Notes: generated by a model from the sequence alone, not told the origin. Positions 18,268 through 28,040 are shown, counted from the stretch's first letter. The stretch: DNA of 64,000 bases from Luteibacter sp. UNC138MFCol5.1 (GCF_900110505.1 NZ_FODZ01000005.1:302650-366649), one strand, 5' to 3'. Program-made: numbers and translations.

Positions 18268-20757
18268 ATGCGAAATACCCAGCTCAGCCGCGCCGTGCGC
18301 GCGGCGCTCGTCGGCGCGCTGCTCGTTTCCGCCGCCGCCCATGGCCAGGACAGCGCCCCCGAGAAGAAAGCCACCGACCTCGACAACGTGGTGGTGACGG
18401 CCCGCTCGGGCGTCGAATCGCGCACGAAGGCCGAGACGAGCTATTCGATCACCACCATCGACGAGGATCGCCTGCGCATGCAGGCGCCGACGAGCGTGAC
18501 GGAGGCCGTGAAGTCCGTGCCCGGCTTCTGGGTCGAATCGTCGGGCGGCGAGGCCTCGGGCAACATTCGCGCGCGCGGCATTCCCGTGGACGGTTACGGC
18601 TCGGTCACGCTGCTCGAGGACGGCGTCCCCGTGCAGCACGACCCGGCGCTGGGCTACCTCAACGCCGACCAGGCCTTCCGCCTGGACGAAACGATCGAGC
18701 GCGTGGAAGTGGTACGCGGCGGCCCGTCGTCGGTGTTCTATTCGAACGCACCGGCGGGCGCCATCAACTTCATCCCGCGCAAGGCCGGCGACACGCCGGA
18801 GGGGCTGATCAAGTACACCGTCGGCAACTATTCGCTCAACCGGCTCGACTTCTGGTACGGCACGCCGGTCGGCGGCGGCTGGAAGCTCGGCGTCGGCGGG
18901 TTCTGGCGCGTCGACGACGGCGTGCGTCGTCCGGGCTTCCATGCGGACGATGGCGGGCAGCTGCGCGCCACGCTGTCGAAGGACCTGGAGCACGGCGACA
19001 TCAGCTTCGACGTGAAGCACCTCGACGACAAGGTCGCGCTCTACCTCGGCATCCCGATGCGCACCAACGCCAACGGCGACATCCGCCCCGTCCCCGGCTT
19101 CAACGGCAACTACGGCACGCTGGCGGGACCGGAGACGCAGCACCTGAACATGCGCGAGGCCGGCGGTGGCCTCTACGACTTCGACAACACCGAAGGCACG
19201 CACGTCAAGCGCACGCAGGCGACGTTCAAGTTCGACCACGACCTCGGCGACGACTGGAAGCTCGCCGAGTCGATGCGTTACGACACCACCGACACGCAGC
19301 GCAACGGTGTCTTCCCGAACTCGCTGCAGAGCGCCAGCTCGTTCCTCGCGCAGGACAGCAAGCGGCTGGGCCTGATTCCCGGCGCGACAGCGCTGCAGTT
19401 CCGCTACGTCGACAACCCGTCGCAGGTCTACGACGTGGCCAACCAGAACGGCAACGGCCTCGTCGTGACGGGTGGCCTGCGCGGCGTGACGGCCCCGGTG
19501 GACGAATTCATCAACGACACGCGCGTCCTGCGCAAGTTCGAGTTCGGCGACCAGACGCACGACGTCACCTTCGGCTACTACCACGCGAACTTCGAGCAGG
19601 ATTTCGACCGTTACTCGTCCACCGTGCTCACCGACGTGCGCGACAACGCTCGGCTGATCGACCTCGTCGGCGTCGACGCCAATGGCAACGTCCGCGGCTC
19701 GCTGACCGACCATGGCTTCTACCGCTACGGCTACGAGTGGGAGCACGCGAGCGGCAAGTCGAAAACCAACGCTTTCTACGCCTCGGACGAGTGGCAGATC
19801 ACGCCGGAGCTTCGCATCGACGGCGGTGTGCGCTGGGAGAAGGTGAACGTGGAGGGCTACACCGAAGGCAAGCAGACCGTGAACCTCGGCGGCTCGCCCG
19901 CGGCCGCGCAGGTGCTGACCGGCAACGGCCAGTTCACGCATTACGACCAGTCGTTCGACAAGACCGGCTGGACGCTCGGCGCGAACTGGCAGTTCTCGCC
20001 GCGGCAGGGCGTGTTCGCGCGCTGGACCTCGGCCTTCCGCCTGCCCAACCTGAGCACCTACATCACCAACCCGAGCGCGACGCCGCTGTTGCAGACGATG
20101 GACCTCGCGGAAGCCGGCTGGAAGTACAGCGACCGCACGATGGACCTCTACGCGACGGCGTTCTACACGAAGTACGACAACGTGAGCTTCACCAACAACG
20201 TCTTCGATCGCAATGGCAACACGTCCACCCCGCAGACCGGCTACGCGAACACGAAGACCTACGGCCTCGAACTCGAAGGCACGCTCTACCCGAGCCGCTG
20301 GTTCGACGTGCAGTTCAACGCGACGCTGCAGGACCCGAAGTACAAGGGCCTTAGCTATACCGACGTGGTGGCCGGTGCGCCGGTGCTGCGCGACTACGAC
20401 GGCAACCAGCTCATCCGCGTACCCAAGGTCAGCTACCGCGTCGTGCCGGGCGTGAACCTGCTCGACGGCCGCCTCCGCCTGCAGGTCTCGTACGAGCACG
20501 AGGGCAAGCGTTACGTCGACACCGCGAACTCGGTGGTGCTGCCGTCGTACCACGTCGTCGGCGCCAGCGCGCGCTTCGACGCGACGCGGCAGCTGTCGCT
20601 GTTCCTCTACGCGGACAACCTGACCAATTCGCTCGGCCTGACGGAAGGCAACCCGCGCGCCGGCGAGATCGCCAGTGCCGATGCCGGCGCGAACACGTTC
20701 ATCGCGCGTCCGCTGCTCGGCCGCTCGTTCCGCGCCGCCGCGATGTACCGCTTCTGA
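18268..20757 (+). CDS. TonB-dependent outer-membrane receptor
   Basis: A receptor of 829 residues with a signal peptide (residues 1-26, ending AAAHG|QDS). A TonB-box-like DNVVVTARS follows, then a plug domain (about 60-170) containing IRARGIPVDGYGSVTLLEDGVPVQ and the ERVEVVRGGPSSVFYSNAPAGAINF core. A 22-strand barrel closes with a terminal Phe (AAMYRF). The plug most resembles Fe-dicitrate/siderophore-type receptors, but the substrate is unknown. It lacks the N-terminal carboxypeptidase-like domain of the three receptors at 44-54 kb. The stop overlaps the start of the PHP phosphoesterase by one base (TGATG), a strong sign of joint function. A CRP-like site lies upstream. Confidence 0.9.
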   Translation: MRNTQLSRAVRAALVGALLVSAAAHGQDSAPEKKATDLDNVVVTARSGVESRTKAETSYSITTIDEDRLRMQAPTSVTEAVKSVPGFWVESSGGEASGNIRARGIPVDGYGSVTLLEDGVPVQHDPALGYLNADQAFRLDETIERVEVVRGGPSSVFYSNAPAGAINFIPRKAGDTPEGLIKYTVGNYSLNRLDFWYGTPVGGGWKLGVGGFWRVDDGVRRPGFHADDGGQLRATLSKDLEHGDISFDVKHLDDKVALYLGIPMRTNANGDIRPVPGFNGNYGTLAGPETQHLNMREAGGGLYDFDNTEGTHVKRTQATFKFDHDLGDDWKLAESMRYDTTDTQRNGVFPNSLQSASSFLAQDSKRLGLIPGATALQFRYVDNPSQVYDVANQNGNGLVVTGGLRGVTAPVDEFINDTRVLRKFEFGDQTHDVTFGYYHANFEQDFDRYSSTVLTDVRDNARLIDLVGVDANGNVRGSLTDHGFYRYGYEWEHASGKSKTNAFYASDEWQITPELRIDGGVRWEKVNVEGYTEGKQTVNLGGSPAAAQVLTGNGQFTHYDQSFDKTGWTLGANWQFSPRQGVFARWTSAFRLPNLSTYITNPSATPLLQTMDLAEAGWKYSDRTMDLYATAFYTKYDNVSFTNNVFDRNGNTSTPQTGYANTKTYGLELEGTLYPSRWFDVQFNATLQDPKYKGLSYTDVVAGAPVLRDYDGNQLIRVPKVSYRVVPGVNLLDGRLRLQVSYEHEGKRYVDTANSVVLPSYHVVGASARFDATRQLSLFLYADNLTNSLGLTEGNPRAGEIASADAGANTFIARPLLGRSFRAAAMYRF

Positions 20758-22250
20758 TGCGCGCGCTGATCGCCATCGCGCTGGCCTGCCTCGCCGCCGC
20801 CCCGGTGTCGGCGGAGCGCGCTCCGGACCTCGTGCTCACCGGCGCGCTGTCCGGGCGCGACCAGCACACGTATCGCGAGCTGCCGTTCGACGTGCCGAAG
20901 GGCACGTCGCGCATCACGGTCGATGTCGACTACACGGGCCGCGCCGAGAAGACCACGATCGACCTGGGCCTGCTCGGCCCGGGCGGGTTCGAGGCGCAGG
21001 ATGGCTTCCGCGGCTGGAGCGGCGGCGGCAAGCACCGCTTCACCGTGTCCGCCACCGACGCCACCGCGTCCTATCTGCCGGGCGCGATCGAACCCGGCCG
21101 ATGGCGGATCCTTCTCGGCATCCCCAACATCCGGTCCGCGGCGAACGCCACGTTCACGGCGAAGGTCTGGCTGTCGAAGGACGACGAGGGGTTCGGCCCG
21201 GAACACGGACTCACCGCCGCGCTGTCCACGCAGGATCGTTGGTATCGCGGCGACCTGCACATGCACTCCGCGCACAGCGACGGCAACTGCACGAGCGCCT
21301 CGGGCACGCGGAAGGTCGGTTGCCCGCTGTTCCTCACCGTGGCCTCGGCGGCGAAGCGCGGCCTCGACTTCATCGCGGTGTCGGAGCACAACACGATGTC
21401 GCACGTGTCCGAGCTGCGCGAGCTGCAGCCCTACTTCGACACGATGCTGCTCATCCCCGCGCGCGAGGTGACGACCTTCGAGGGACACGCCAACCTGTTC
21501 GGCGTGTCGCGCACGGTGGACTTCCGTCTCGGCGGCAAGGCCGTCCCGGACTGGAACGCGCTGCTCGCGGACGTGGCGCGTGCCCACGGCGTGATCTCGA
21601 TCAACCATCCGCGCCGACCGAACGACGAGACCTGCATGGGCTGCGGTTTCACGCCGCGTGGCCCCGTCGACATGCGCGGCTTCCAGGCAATCGAAGTCGT
21701 GAACGGCCGCGATGCGCAGCGTGCCGACTCGGGACTGCCTTTCTGGGAGGCGCAGCTCAACGAGGGCCTGCGCATCACGGCCATCGGCGGCAGCGACAGC
21801 CATGACGGCAGCGACGATCCGCGCGACGCCTACGCCGGCGCGATCGGCACGCCGACGACGGTGGTGCGTGCCCGCGAGCAGTCGATGGAAGGCATCCTCG
21901 ACGGCATCCGCGCGGGCCACGTCTTCGTGGACGCCGAAGGCACGCGTGACCGCCTGCTCGATGTCGTCGCGACGGCGGGCGGCGCGCGTGCGTCCATGGG
22001 CGATGCGATCGCGGTGCCCGCGGGCGCGCCGCTGCACGTCGACGTTAAGACGGCAGGCGTCATCGGCGCGGTCCTGACGGTGACGGTCGACGGGAAGCGC
22101 ATGGATCGGTCCGGCAAGGCGATTCCCGTCGATGGCGCGGTGTCGTTCGACTGGCCGGGCGACGGCGGCCGCCACTGGCTCCGCGTGGATGTCCGCGCGC
22201 CGGACGGAGGCCTGCTCGTGCTCGGCAATCCCGTGTACATCAACCACTGA
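20757..22250 (+). CDS. Secreted PHP-domain (CehA/McbA-like) metallophosphoesterase
   Basis: A 497-residue exported enzyme. The signal peptide (residues 1-19, APVSA|E) leads into a beta-sandwich-like region, then a PHP domain from about residue 160. Metal-ligand motifs are visible: DLHMHSAHSDG, SEHNTMSH, SINHPRR and GGSDSHDG. CehA/McbA-family members are metal-dependent hydrolases, some acting on phosphodiesters and some on carbamates. The one-base overlap with the preceding TonB receptor suggests that the enzyme releases a product which the receptor imports. The substrate is unknown; a phosphate-ester or phosphonate-like nutrient is a guess. comF converges 23 bp downstream. Confidence 0.82.
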   Translation: MRALIAIALACLAAAPVSAERAPDLVLTGALSGRDQHTYRELPFDVPKGTSRITVDVDYTGRAEKTTIDLGLLGPGGFEAQDGFRGWSGGGKHRFTVSATDATASYLPGAIEPGRWRILLGIPNIRSAANATFTAKVWLSKDDEGFGPEHGLTAALSTQDRWYRGDLHMHSAHSDGNCTSASGTRKVGCPLFLTVASAAKRGLDFIAVSEHNTMSHVSELRELQPYFDTMLLIPAREVTTFEGHANLFGVSRTVDFRLGGKAVPDWNALLADVARAHGVISINHPRRPNDETCMGCGFTPRGPVDMRGFQAIEVVNGRDAQRADSGLPFWEAQLNEGLRITAIGGSDSHDGSDDPRDAYAGAIGTPTTVVRAREQSMEGILDGIRAGHVFVDAEGTRDRLLDVVATAGGARASMGDAIAVPAGAPLHVDVKTAGVIGAVLTVTVDGKRMDRSGKAIPVDGAVSFDWPGDGGRHWLRVDVRAPDGGLLVLGNPVYINH

Positions 22251-22273
22251 GCGCGAACGGACGCCCGGCCCGG

Positions 22274-22987
22274 TCAGCCCGGCCGCGGCGTCCGCGCCAG
22301 CGCCCAGACATCGACGCGCCGCACGCCCGACGCGAGCAGCACGCGCGCGCACTCGGCCAGGGTGGAACCCGTCGTCATCACGTCGTCGACCACCGCGACG
22401 TGCGCGGCGCCCGTTGAACGATGCATCGCGAACGCGCCGCGCACGTTCTTCCGCCGCTCGACCGCGTCGAGGTCCGACTGCGCCTCGGTGACACGGAGGC
22501 GCCGCAACGCGTCGTGCGCCACCGCCACGCCGAGGTGCCGCGCCAGCGGGCGCACGAGCTCCAGTGCCTGGTTGTATCCGCGCGCACGCAGTCGCGCCGG
22601 GTGTAGCGGCACCGGCACGATGGCATCGGGTATCGCCGGTGGTGGGCCTGCGTCGATCCAGCACGACGACAGGGCGCGTCCGGCGGCGAGGCTTCCCGAA
22701 AACTTGAAGCGCGCCTCGAGCCGGTCGAGCGGCCATGCGTAGACGAGCGGCACCCAGATGTCGTTCCACGGCGGCGGCCGCCGCTGGCACGTCCCGCAGG
22801 CCGCCGCGGGTAGGGGCAGCGGTATCGCGCAACGTGCGCATCGCGAGGGGTTGCTCACCAGCGACGACCGGCAGCCATCGCAGAGTTCCACGTCGCCCTG
22901 CCCGTCCCCACCGCAGACGAGGCAGCGGGACGGGAGGGCGAATGCCCTTACGGCGGCGGCCATCCGCCGGAGGTCGAACGCGTCCAT
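22274..22987 (-). CDS. comF: ComF family phosphoribosyltransferase-like protein
   Basis: A 237-residue ComF/GntX-type protein. The N-terminus has a double zinc finger (Cys22/Cys25, Cys36/Cys39, then CARC and CGTC pairs). The C-terminus carries the PRPP-binding signature [11 protein letters not shown] (about 198-208). ComF relatives take part in natural competence, with a helper role in single-strand DNA handling. No other competence gene is adjacent. The gene starts at 22987, 14 bp downstream of the TM2-like gene on the same strand, so the two may be co-transcribed. Confidence 0.88.
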   Translation of the reverse strand: MDAFDLRRMAAAVRAFALPSRCLVCGGDGQGDVELCDGCRSSLVSNPSRCARCAIPLPLPAAACGTCQRRPPPWNDIWVPLVYAWPLDRLEARFKFSGSLAAGRALSSCWIDAGPPPAIPDAIVPVPLHPARLRARGYNQALELVRPLARHLGVAVAHDALRRLRVTEAQSDLDAVERRKNVRGAFAMHRSTGAAHVAVVDDVMTTGSTLAECARVLLASGVRRVDVWALARTPRPG

Positions 22988-23000
22988 GCGTGCGCTCGCG

Positions 23001-23204
23001 TCAGTCGCGACGGAACATCGCGGCGTCGATGATCGACCACAGGTGGATGATCCAGCCGAGCCAGATGATCCACAGCACCGCGGCGAGGACGAACATGATC
23101 AGGGCCTTGAACACGCGACCCTGCACGAGCTGGCCGAGGCCCGGGATGAAGAGGCTGCAGATCGCGGCAAGAACGTTGCCGGCACTGCCTTGTCCGGTAG
23201 ACAT
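23001..23204 (-). CDS. Small TM2/PGLGQ-type membrane protein
   Basis: The 67-residue protein has the motif [14 protein letters not shown] (17-30) followed by two closely spaced hydrophobic helices rich in Trp and Ile (about 33-62). This matches the short YccF/TM2-like proteins of bacteria, whose function is unknown. The ATG at 23204 is chosen because GGAG lies about 9 nt upstream and the frame upstream reads into the divergent bioB promoter region. Its divergence from bioB leaves 136 bp containing the bio operator. Confidence 0.75.
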   Translation of the reverse strand: MSTGQGSAGNVLAAICSLFIPGLGQLVQGRVFKALIMFVLAAVLWIIWLGWIIHLWSIIDAAMFRRD

Positions 23205-23259
23205 GCGATTTCTCCGCTGGGGGATGATTTCATCGTACGGCAGCGAGCGCGAGGCAACC

Positions 23260-23313
23260 GTCAACTTAAGTTGTGCCGTTAAGGTTGACAGTGGCGCCGG
23301 TCGTTTCCACACT
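23260..23313 (+). promoter_or_regulatory. Candidate BirA operator overlapping the bio promoter
   Basis: GTCAAC (23260-23265) and GTTGAC (23284-23289) form an inverted repeat separated by 18 nt. This is the arm geometry of the BirA operator (TTGTAAACC-N16-GGTTTACAA in E. coli), although the arms differ at some bases. The right arm contains a perfect -35 hexamer, TTGACA (23285-23290), with CACACT 17 nt downstream as a weak -10. BirA binding would therefore occlude RNA polymerase. The bioB start codon is 28 nt past the -10. Confidence 0.55.
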
Positions 23314-23340
23314 GCGCGCCTTCGCCCCGGGAACGCCACC

Positions 23341-24345
23341 ATGACCGCAGCCATCCGCCACGACTGGTCCCGCGAGGAGGTCGAGAGCCTTTTCGCCCTG
23401 CCTTTCAACGACCTGCTCTTCCAGGCGCAGACCGTCCATCGCGCGCACCACGATCCCAACGCCGTGCAGGTGTCGACGCTGCTGTCCATCAAGACCGGTG
23501 GCTGCCCCGAGGACTGCGCCTACTGCCCGCAGGCGGCGCGCTACGCCACGGGCGTCAAGGCCGAAAAGCTCATGAGCGTCGAGGCCGTGCTCGCGAGGGC
23601 GCAGGCCGCGAAGGACGCCGGTGCGAGCCGGTTCTGCATGGGCGCGGCCTGGCGCTCGCCGAAAGACCGCGACGTGGCGAAGGTCGCCGAGATCGTGACC
23701 GCCGTGAAGTCGCTCGGCCTGCAGACCTGCGCGACGCTCGGCATGCTTTCCCAGCCGCAGGCCGACACGCTCAAGGCCGCGGGACTCGACTTCTACAACC
23801 ACAACCTCGACACCTCGCCGGATTTCTATGGCGAGATCATCCACACCCGCGAGTACCAGGATCGCTTGGACACGCTGGAGCACGTGCGCGAGGCGGGCCT
23901 GAAGACCTGCTGCGGCGGCATCGTCGGCATGGGCGAATCCCGCGCGCAGCGCGCGGGCCTGCTGGCCACGCTGGCCAACTTGCCGGAGCATCCGGAGTCC
24001 GTGCCGATCAACCGGCTGGTCCAGGTGGCCGGCACGCCGCTCGCCGGTACCGAGGCACTCGACCCGTTCGAGTTCGTGCGCAGCATCGCGGTCGCCCGCA
24101 TCCTCATGCCGGCCTCGGTCGTGCGCCTCTCGGCCGGGCGCGAGACGATGGACGACGCCCTGCAGGCGCTGTGCTTCGCCGCCGGCGCCAATTCCATCTT
24201 CTACGGCGAAAAGCTGCTCACGACCGGCAATCCCGATGTCGAGCACGACCGCCAACTCTTCGCGCGCCTCGGCCTGAAGCCGATGGAGGTCGAGATCGAG
24301 CCAGGCACCGTCCACGCGGACATCGTCGAGCACGCCGCGGCGTGA
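23341..24345 (+). CDS. bioB: Biotin synthase
   Basis: This radical-SAM enzyme inserts sulfur into dethiobiotin to make biotin. The 334-residue product has the CxxxCxxC cluster motif [12 protein letters not shown] (Cys55, Cys59, Cys62) and the downstream [13 protein letters not shown] and [12 protein letters not shown] blocks with the family's conserved residues. ATG 23341 directly follows the promoter and leader. It is the first gene of a five-gene operon, and its stop overlaps the GTG start of bioF (GTGA). Confidence 0.97.
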   Translation: MTAAIRHDWSREEVESLFALPFNDLLFQAQTVHRAHHDPNAVQVSTLLSIKTGGCPEDCAYCPQAARYATGVKAEKLMSVEAVLARAQAAKDAGASRFCMGAAWRSPKDRDVAKVAEIVTAVKSLGLQTCATLGMLSQPQADTLKAAGLDFYNHNLDTSPDFYGEIIHTREYQDRLDTLEHVREAGLKTCCGGIVGMGESRAQRAGLLATLANLPEHPESVPINRLVQVAGTPLAGTEALDPFEFVRSIAVARILMPASVVRLSAGRETMDDALQALCFAAGANSIFYGEKLLTTGNPDVEHDRQLFARLGLKPMEVEIEPGTVHADIVEHAAA

Positions 24346-25562
24346 CCCGGCCGGACCTGCTGGCCCGCGCGGAGCAGGCGCGGGCCGGGCGTGAACGCGC
24401 CGGCCTGCTCCGGCGAGCGCGGACGTGCGACGTGCTGGCCGACGGGAAGCGCCTCGTACAGGGCCGCGCCCTCGTCGACTTCTGCGGCAACGACTACCTT
24501 GGGCTGGCGAGCCACCCGGACCTCGTCCGCGCGCTCACGCGCGCCGCGGCCGCCGAAGGCGTCGGCAGCGGTGCCGCGCACCTGGTCTCCGGCCATCGCG
24601 GCGAACACGCCGCGCTGGAAGAAGAGCTAGCCGCCTGGACCGGCCGCGAGCGGGCGCTCCTGTTCTCGACCGGCGTGATGGCCAACCTGGGCGCACTGCA
24701 GGCGCTGCTCGCCGCGGGCACCCCGCCCGCCGGCGGCGTCGCCACGGCGCTGTGCGTCCAGGACAAGCTCAACCACGCGAGCCTCATCGACGGTGCGCAG
24801 CTCGCCGGCGCGGACCTGCGTCGCTACCCGCACGGCGACGTGGAGGCCGCGGGGCGGCAACTCGACACGCGGCCGGCGCTGCCGGCCCTGCTGGCGACCG
24901 ATGGCGTCTTCAGCATGGACGGCGACGTGGCGCCGCTGCGGGACCTCGCCGCCGTCTGCCGTACCCACCGCGCGACCCTGTATGTCGATGACGCTCACGG
25001 ACTGGGCGTGCTGGGGCCGGAAGGCGCCGGCTCGGTGTCGGCAGCGGGACTGGGTAGCGCGGACGTGCCGGTCCTGATGGGTACGCTGGGGAAAGCCCTG
25101 GGATGCGCCGGCGCCTTCGTCGCGGGCGATGCCGCGGTGATCGACGCGATCGCCCAGTTCGCGCGCACCGCCATCTACACCACCGCGATGCCGGCCGCGC
25201 TCGCCGCGGCCACGCGCGCCGCGGTCCGCCTGGTACGGACGGATGCGGAAGGACGGCGGGAGCGCCTCGCTGCCAACATCGCTCGCTTCCGGGCGGGCGC
25301 GGCTCAGCTCGGCCTGCCGCTGCTTCCCTCGGCCACGGCGATCCAGCCGCTGCCCATGGTCGGCGCCCGTGCGGCGGCGGCCGCCGCGGCCGCCCTCGAG
25401 GACGAGGGGTACCTCGTCGTCGCGATCCGTCCACCGACCGTCCCCCAGGGCGGCGCCCGCCTGCGCATCACGCTGTCGGCGGTCCACACCGACGACCGGA
25501 TCGACGGCCTGCTGGACGCATTGGGCCGCCTGCCCCGCCCCGCGGAAGGCGCGGTCGTATAA
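24342..25562 (+). CDS. bioF: 8-amino-7-oxononanoate synthase
   Basis: This PLP enzyme condenses pimeloyl-ACP with alanine to form KAPA. The frame is 406 residues from a GTG at 24342 that overlaps the bioB stop; no ATG is available before the conserved core. Motifs: [14 protein letters not shown] (48-61), [11 protein letters not shown] (His145), [10 protein letters not shown] (187-196), [13 protein letters not shown] (217-229) and the PLP lysine in MGTLGKALG (Lys251). Pimeloyl-ACP should come from BioC and BioH, encoded two and three genes downstream. trhO starts 28 bp after the stop. Confidence 0.95.
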   Translation: MTRPDLLARAEQARAGRERAGLLRRARTCDVLADGKRLVQGRALVDFCGNDYLGLASHPDLVRALTRAAAAEGVGSGAAHLVSGHRGEHAALEEELAAWTGRERALLFSTGVMANLGALQALLAAGTPPAGGVATALCVQDKLNHASLIDGAQLAGADLRRYPHGDVEAAGRQLDTRPALPALLATDGVFSMDGDVAPLRDLAAVCRTHRATLYVDDAHGLGVLGPEGAGSVSAAGLGSADVPVLMGTLGKALGCAGAFVAGDAAVIDAIAQFARTAIYTTAMPAALAAATRAAVRLVRTDAEGRRERLAANIARFRAGAAQLGLPLLPSATAIQPLPMVGARAAAAAAAALEDEGYLVVAIRPPTVPQGGARLRITLSAVHTDDRIDGLLDALGRLPRPAEGAVV

Positions 25563-25590
25563 TGAGCGGTCGCATTCCCCCGGCCCCGCC

Positions 25591-26328
25591 ATGACGATCC
25601 TCAACATCTCCGCCTACAAGTTCGTCGGCCTCGACGACCTGGACGCCCTGCGCGCGCGGATCGTGGAGCGCTGCGAGGCCCTGGCGCTGAAAGGCACGAT
25701 CCTGCTCGCTCCGGAAGGCATCAACGTCTTCCTGGCCGCGCCGCGGGAGGCGATCGACACGTTCGTCGCCTGGCTGCGCCAGGACCCGCGCTTCGCGGAC
25801 CTCGCGGCGAAGGAGAGCTGGTCCGACACCGTACCGTTCGGACGCATGCGCGTGCGGCTGAAGAAGGAAATCATCACGATGCACGCGCCGGCGATCCGTC
25901 CTGCCGACGGACGCGCGCCGCACGTGCTGCCCGTCGACCTGCGCCGCTGGCTGGATCAGGGCTACGACGACGCCGGCCGGCCGGTGGTGTTGCTGGACAC
26001 GCGCAACGACTACGAAGTGGCCGAAGGCACGTTCGAGGGCACGGTGGAGTACGGCCTGACCAGCTTCACGGCATTCCCCGCGGCGGTCGCCGCCGACCGC
26101 GAGCGCTTCGACGGCAAGACCGTCGTGTCGTTCTGCACGGGCGGCATCCGCTGCGAGAAGGCCGCCATCCACATGCGCGAGATCGGCATCGAGAACGTCT
26201 TCCAGCTCGAAGGCGGCATCCTGAAGTATTTCGAGGAAGTGGGCGGCGCGCACTGGCGAGGCGAGTGCTTCGTCTTCGACGGTCGCGGTACCGTCGATCC
26301 CGCGCTCGCACCGGGAACGCCCGCATGA
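25591..26328 (+). CDS. trhO: tRNA uridine(34) hydroxylase TrhO (rhodanese family)
   Basis: TrhO (YceA) makes 5-hydroxyuridine at tRNA position 34 using O2, the first step towards cmo5U. The 245-residue product has the N-terminal ferredoxin-like domain ([17 protein letters not shown], 34-50) and a rhodanese domain with [12 protein letters not shown] (135-146) and the catalytic loop [11 protein letters not shown] (180-190, Cys182). It sits inside the biotin operon between bioF and bioH, with its stop overlapping bioH as ATGA. It should therefore be co-expressed with biotin genes despite an unrelated known function. A TATAAT hexamer at 25558-25563 might give it an internal promoter. Confidence 0.92.
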   Translation: MTILNISAYKFVGLDDLDALRARIVERCEALALKGTILLAPEGINVFLAAPREAIDTFVAWLRQDPRFADLAAKESWSDTVPFGRMRVRLKKEIITMHAPAIRPADGRAPHVLPVDLRRWLDQGYDDAGRPVVLLDTRNDYEVAEGTFEGTVEYGLTSFTAFPAAVAADRERFDGKTVVSFCTGGIRCEKAAIHMREIGIENVFQLEGGILKYFEEVGGAHWRGECFVFDGRGTVDPALAPGTPA

Positions 26329-27098
26329 CGGGCCTGCACATCGAAACGCGTGGCGACGGGCCGGAACCGCTCGTCATGATCCATGGATGGGCCATGCACG
26401 GCGGCATCCTCGAGCCGCTCGTCGACGAACTCGCCTCGCGCTACACGATGTACCTCGTCGACCTCCCCGGTCACGGCTACTCCCGCCAGTCCGACATCCC
26501 ACTCGACCCGCTCGCGTGCGCCCGCGCCATCGCCGCCGCGACGCCTCGCGCGACGTGGCTGGGCTGGTCGCTCGGCGGGCTCGTCGCCCTCACCGCGGCG
26601 CTCGACGTACCGGAGGCCGTGGGTGCCTTGGTTCCCGTGTGCTCCACGCCGCGCTTCGTCCGTGCCGCCGATTGGTCGCAGGGGAACGACGCCGCCGTCG
26701 TTCGCCAGCTCGCCGCCGACCTGGAAGCGGACTACAAGGCGACGGTGGAACGCTTCATCGCGCTGGAAGCGATGGGCAGCCCCGATCCGGTCGCGGAGAC
26801 GCGGCGGCTCAAGGCCGACGCGTTCTCGCGCGGCGAGCCCGATCCACGCGTGCTGATGGAAGGCATCCGTCTGCTCGAGACGGCCGACCTGCGGCCGCGC
26901 CTGCACGACATCCGTCAGCCCAGCCTCTGGATTGCCGGCCGTCGCGACCGCATTGTCCATCCCGAGGCCATGCGCTGGTCCGCCGAAGCCGCCCACGGCC
27001 GTTTCGAGGAGATCGCGCACGCCGGGCACGCTCCCTTCATCGGACACGCCGCCGCCATGGCGGATGTCCTGACACGGTTCACCGACGGCAATCCATGA
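26325..27098 (+). CDS. bioH: Pimeloyl-ACP methyl ester carboxylesterase
   Basis: BioH removes the methyl ester from pimeloyl-ACP methyl ester, ending the disguised fatty-acid cycle started by BioC. The 257-residue alpha/beta hydrolase has the oxyanion segment [10 protein letters not shown] (18-27), the nucleophile elbow GWSLGG (Ser82), and an acid and histidine in [14 protein letters not shown] and HAGHAPF. Starts and stops overlap its neighbours as ATGA on both sides, so translation is coupled along trhO-bioH-bioC. Confidence 0.92.
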   Translation: MTGLHIETRGDGPEPLVMIHGWAMHGGILEPLVDELASRYTMYLVDLPGHGYSRQSDIPLDPLACARAIAAATPRATWLGWSLGGLVALTAALDVPEAVGALVPVCSTPRFVRAADWSQGNDAAVVRQLAADLEADYKATVERFIALEAMGSPDPVAETRRLKADAFSRGEPDPRVLMEGIRLLETADLRPRLHDIRQPSLWIAGRRDRIVHPEAMRWSAEAAHGRFEEIAHAGHAPFIGHAAAMADVLTRFTDGNP

Positions 27099-27982
27099 GC
27101 GACTTCCATTTCGACCGGCGCCAGGTCCGGCGCAACTTCGGCCGTGCGGCCGGCACTTACGAAAAGCACGACGCGCTCCAGCGCGAAGTGCAGTCGACGC
27201 TGGTCGAGCGCCTCGAACTCTACGAGCAGGTGCCCGAGGTCGTGCTGGACGTCGGCGCCGGCACGGGCCGCGGCAGCGCCGCGCTGAAGAAGCGTTACCC
27301 GAAGGCGCAGGTCATCGCCGTGGATCTGGCATTGCCCATGCTGAAGCAGGCGAAGCAGCACGCGAGCTGGCTGAAGCCGTTCGGCCGGGTCGTCGCCGAC
27401 GCCTATGCGCTGCCGGTGCCCGATCGCAGCGTCGACGTGCTGTTCTCGAACCTCTGCTTCCAGTGGTGCGAGGACGTCTCGCGCCTGTTCGCCGAATGCG
27501 CGCGCGTGCTGAAGCCCGGCGGCCTGCTGCTGTTCTCCACCTTCGGGCCGGACACGCTCAAGGAACTTCGTGCCGCATGGGCCGAGGCCGATCAGCAGGC
27601 GCACGTGGCGCGCTTTCTCGACATGCACGATGTCGGCGACGCGATGCTCGCGCAGGGCCTGAAGGATCCCGTGCTCTTCGCCGAACGCTACACCCTCACC
27701 TACCCGACGCCGCGCGCGCTGCTCGACGAGTTGAAGGGCCTGGGTGCCAACAACGCCGATGCAGGGCGCCCGCGCGGTCTCACCGGCAAGACGCATTACC
27801 GGCGCATGCTCGACGCCTACGAGGCCATGCGCAGCGACGGCGTCATTCCGTCGACGTGGGAAGTCGTCACGGGTCACGCCTGGGGCCCGCCCGCGGGACA
27901 GTCGCGGCGCGAAGGCGCCGGAGAGATCGCGAGTTTCCCGATCGAAAACCTGCGCGGCTCGCGGCGGAAAACGCCGTTCTGA
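27095..27982 (+). CDS. bioC: Malonyl-[ACP] O-methyltransferase
   Basis: BioC methylates malonyl-ACP so that fatty-acid enzymes can build pimelate. The 295-residue protein has the N-terminal family segment VRRNFGRAAGTYEKHDALQ, the SAM-binding motif VVLDVGAGTGRGSAAL, and VDVLFSNLCFQWCED. It is the final gene of the operon. The C-terminal part GLTGKTHYRRMLDAYE is a normal BioC feature. bioA and bioD are not in the window and must be elsewhere. Confidence 0.93.
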   Translation: MSDFHFDRRQVRRNFGRAAGTYEKHDALQREVQSTLVERLELYEQVPEVVLDVGAGTGRGSAALKKRYPKAQVIAVDLALPMLKQAKQHASWLKPFGRVVADAYALPVPDRSVDVLFSNLCFQWCEDVSRLFAECARVLKPGGLLLFSTFGPDTLKELRAAWAEADQQAHVARFLDMHDVGDAMLAQGLKDPVLFAERYTLTYPTPRALLDELKGLGANNADAGRPRGLTGKTHYRRMLDAYEAMRSDGVIPSTWEVVTGHAWGPPAGQSRREGAGEIASFPIENLRGSRRKTPF

Positions 27983-27996
27983 TGAGCGTGGTGCCG

Positions 27997-28023
27997 CGGC
28001 GCCCTTCGCTCACGAGGGCGCCG
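27997..28023. terminator. Stem-loop after the bio operon
   Basis: A perfect 9-bp inverted repeat (CGGCGCCCT / AGGGCGCCG) with a 9-nt loop begins 14 nt after the bioC stop. It has no T-run, so it is a plausible but not classical terminator. The rest of the gap to 28041 is unremarkable. Confidence 0.4.
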
Positions 28024-28040
28024 GAACACTCCGCAGGCTT

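Noticed and set aside
22251..22273. GGACGCC/GGCGTCC inverted repeat between the PHP gene and comF as a terminator
   Set aside because: One arm lies in the comF coding end, the loop is long and no T-run follows on either strand.
25558..25563. Perfect TATAAT as an independent promoter for trhO
   Set aside because: No -35 is found at a usable distance, and it lies in a tightly packed operon. Kept only as a possibility in the trhO entry.
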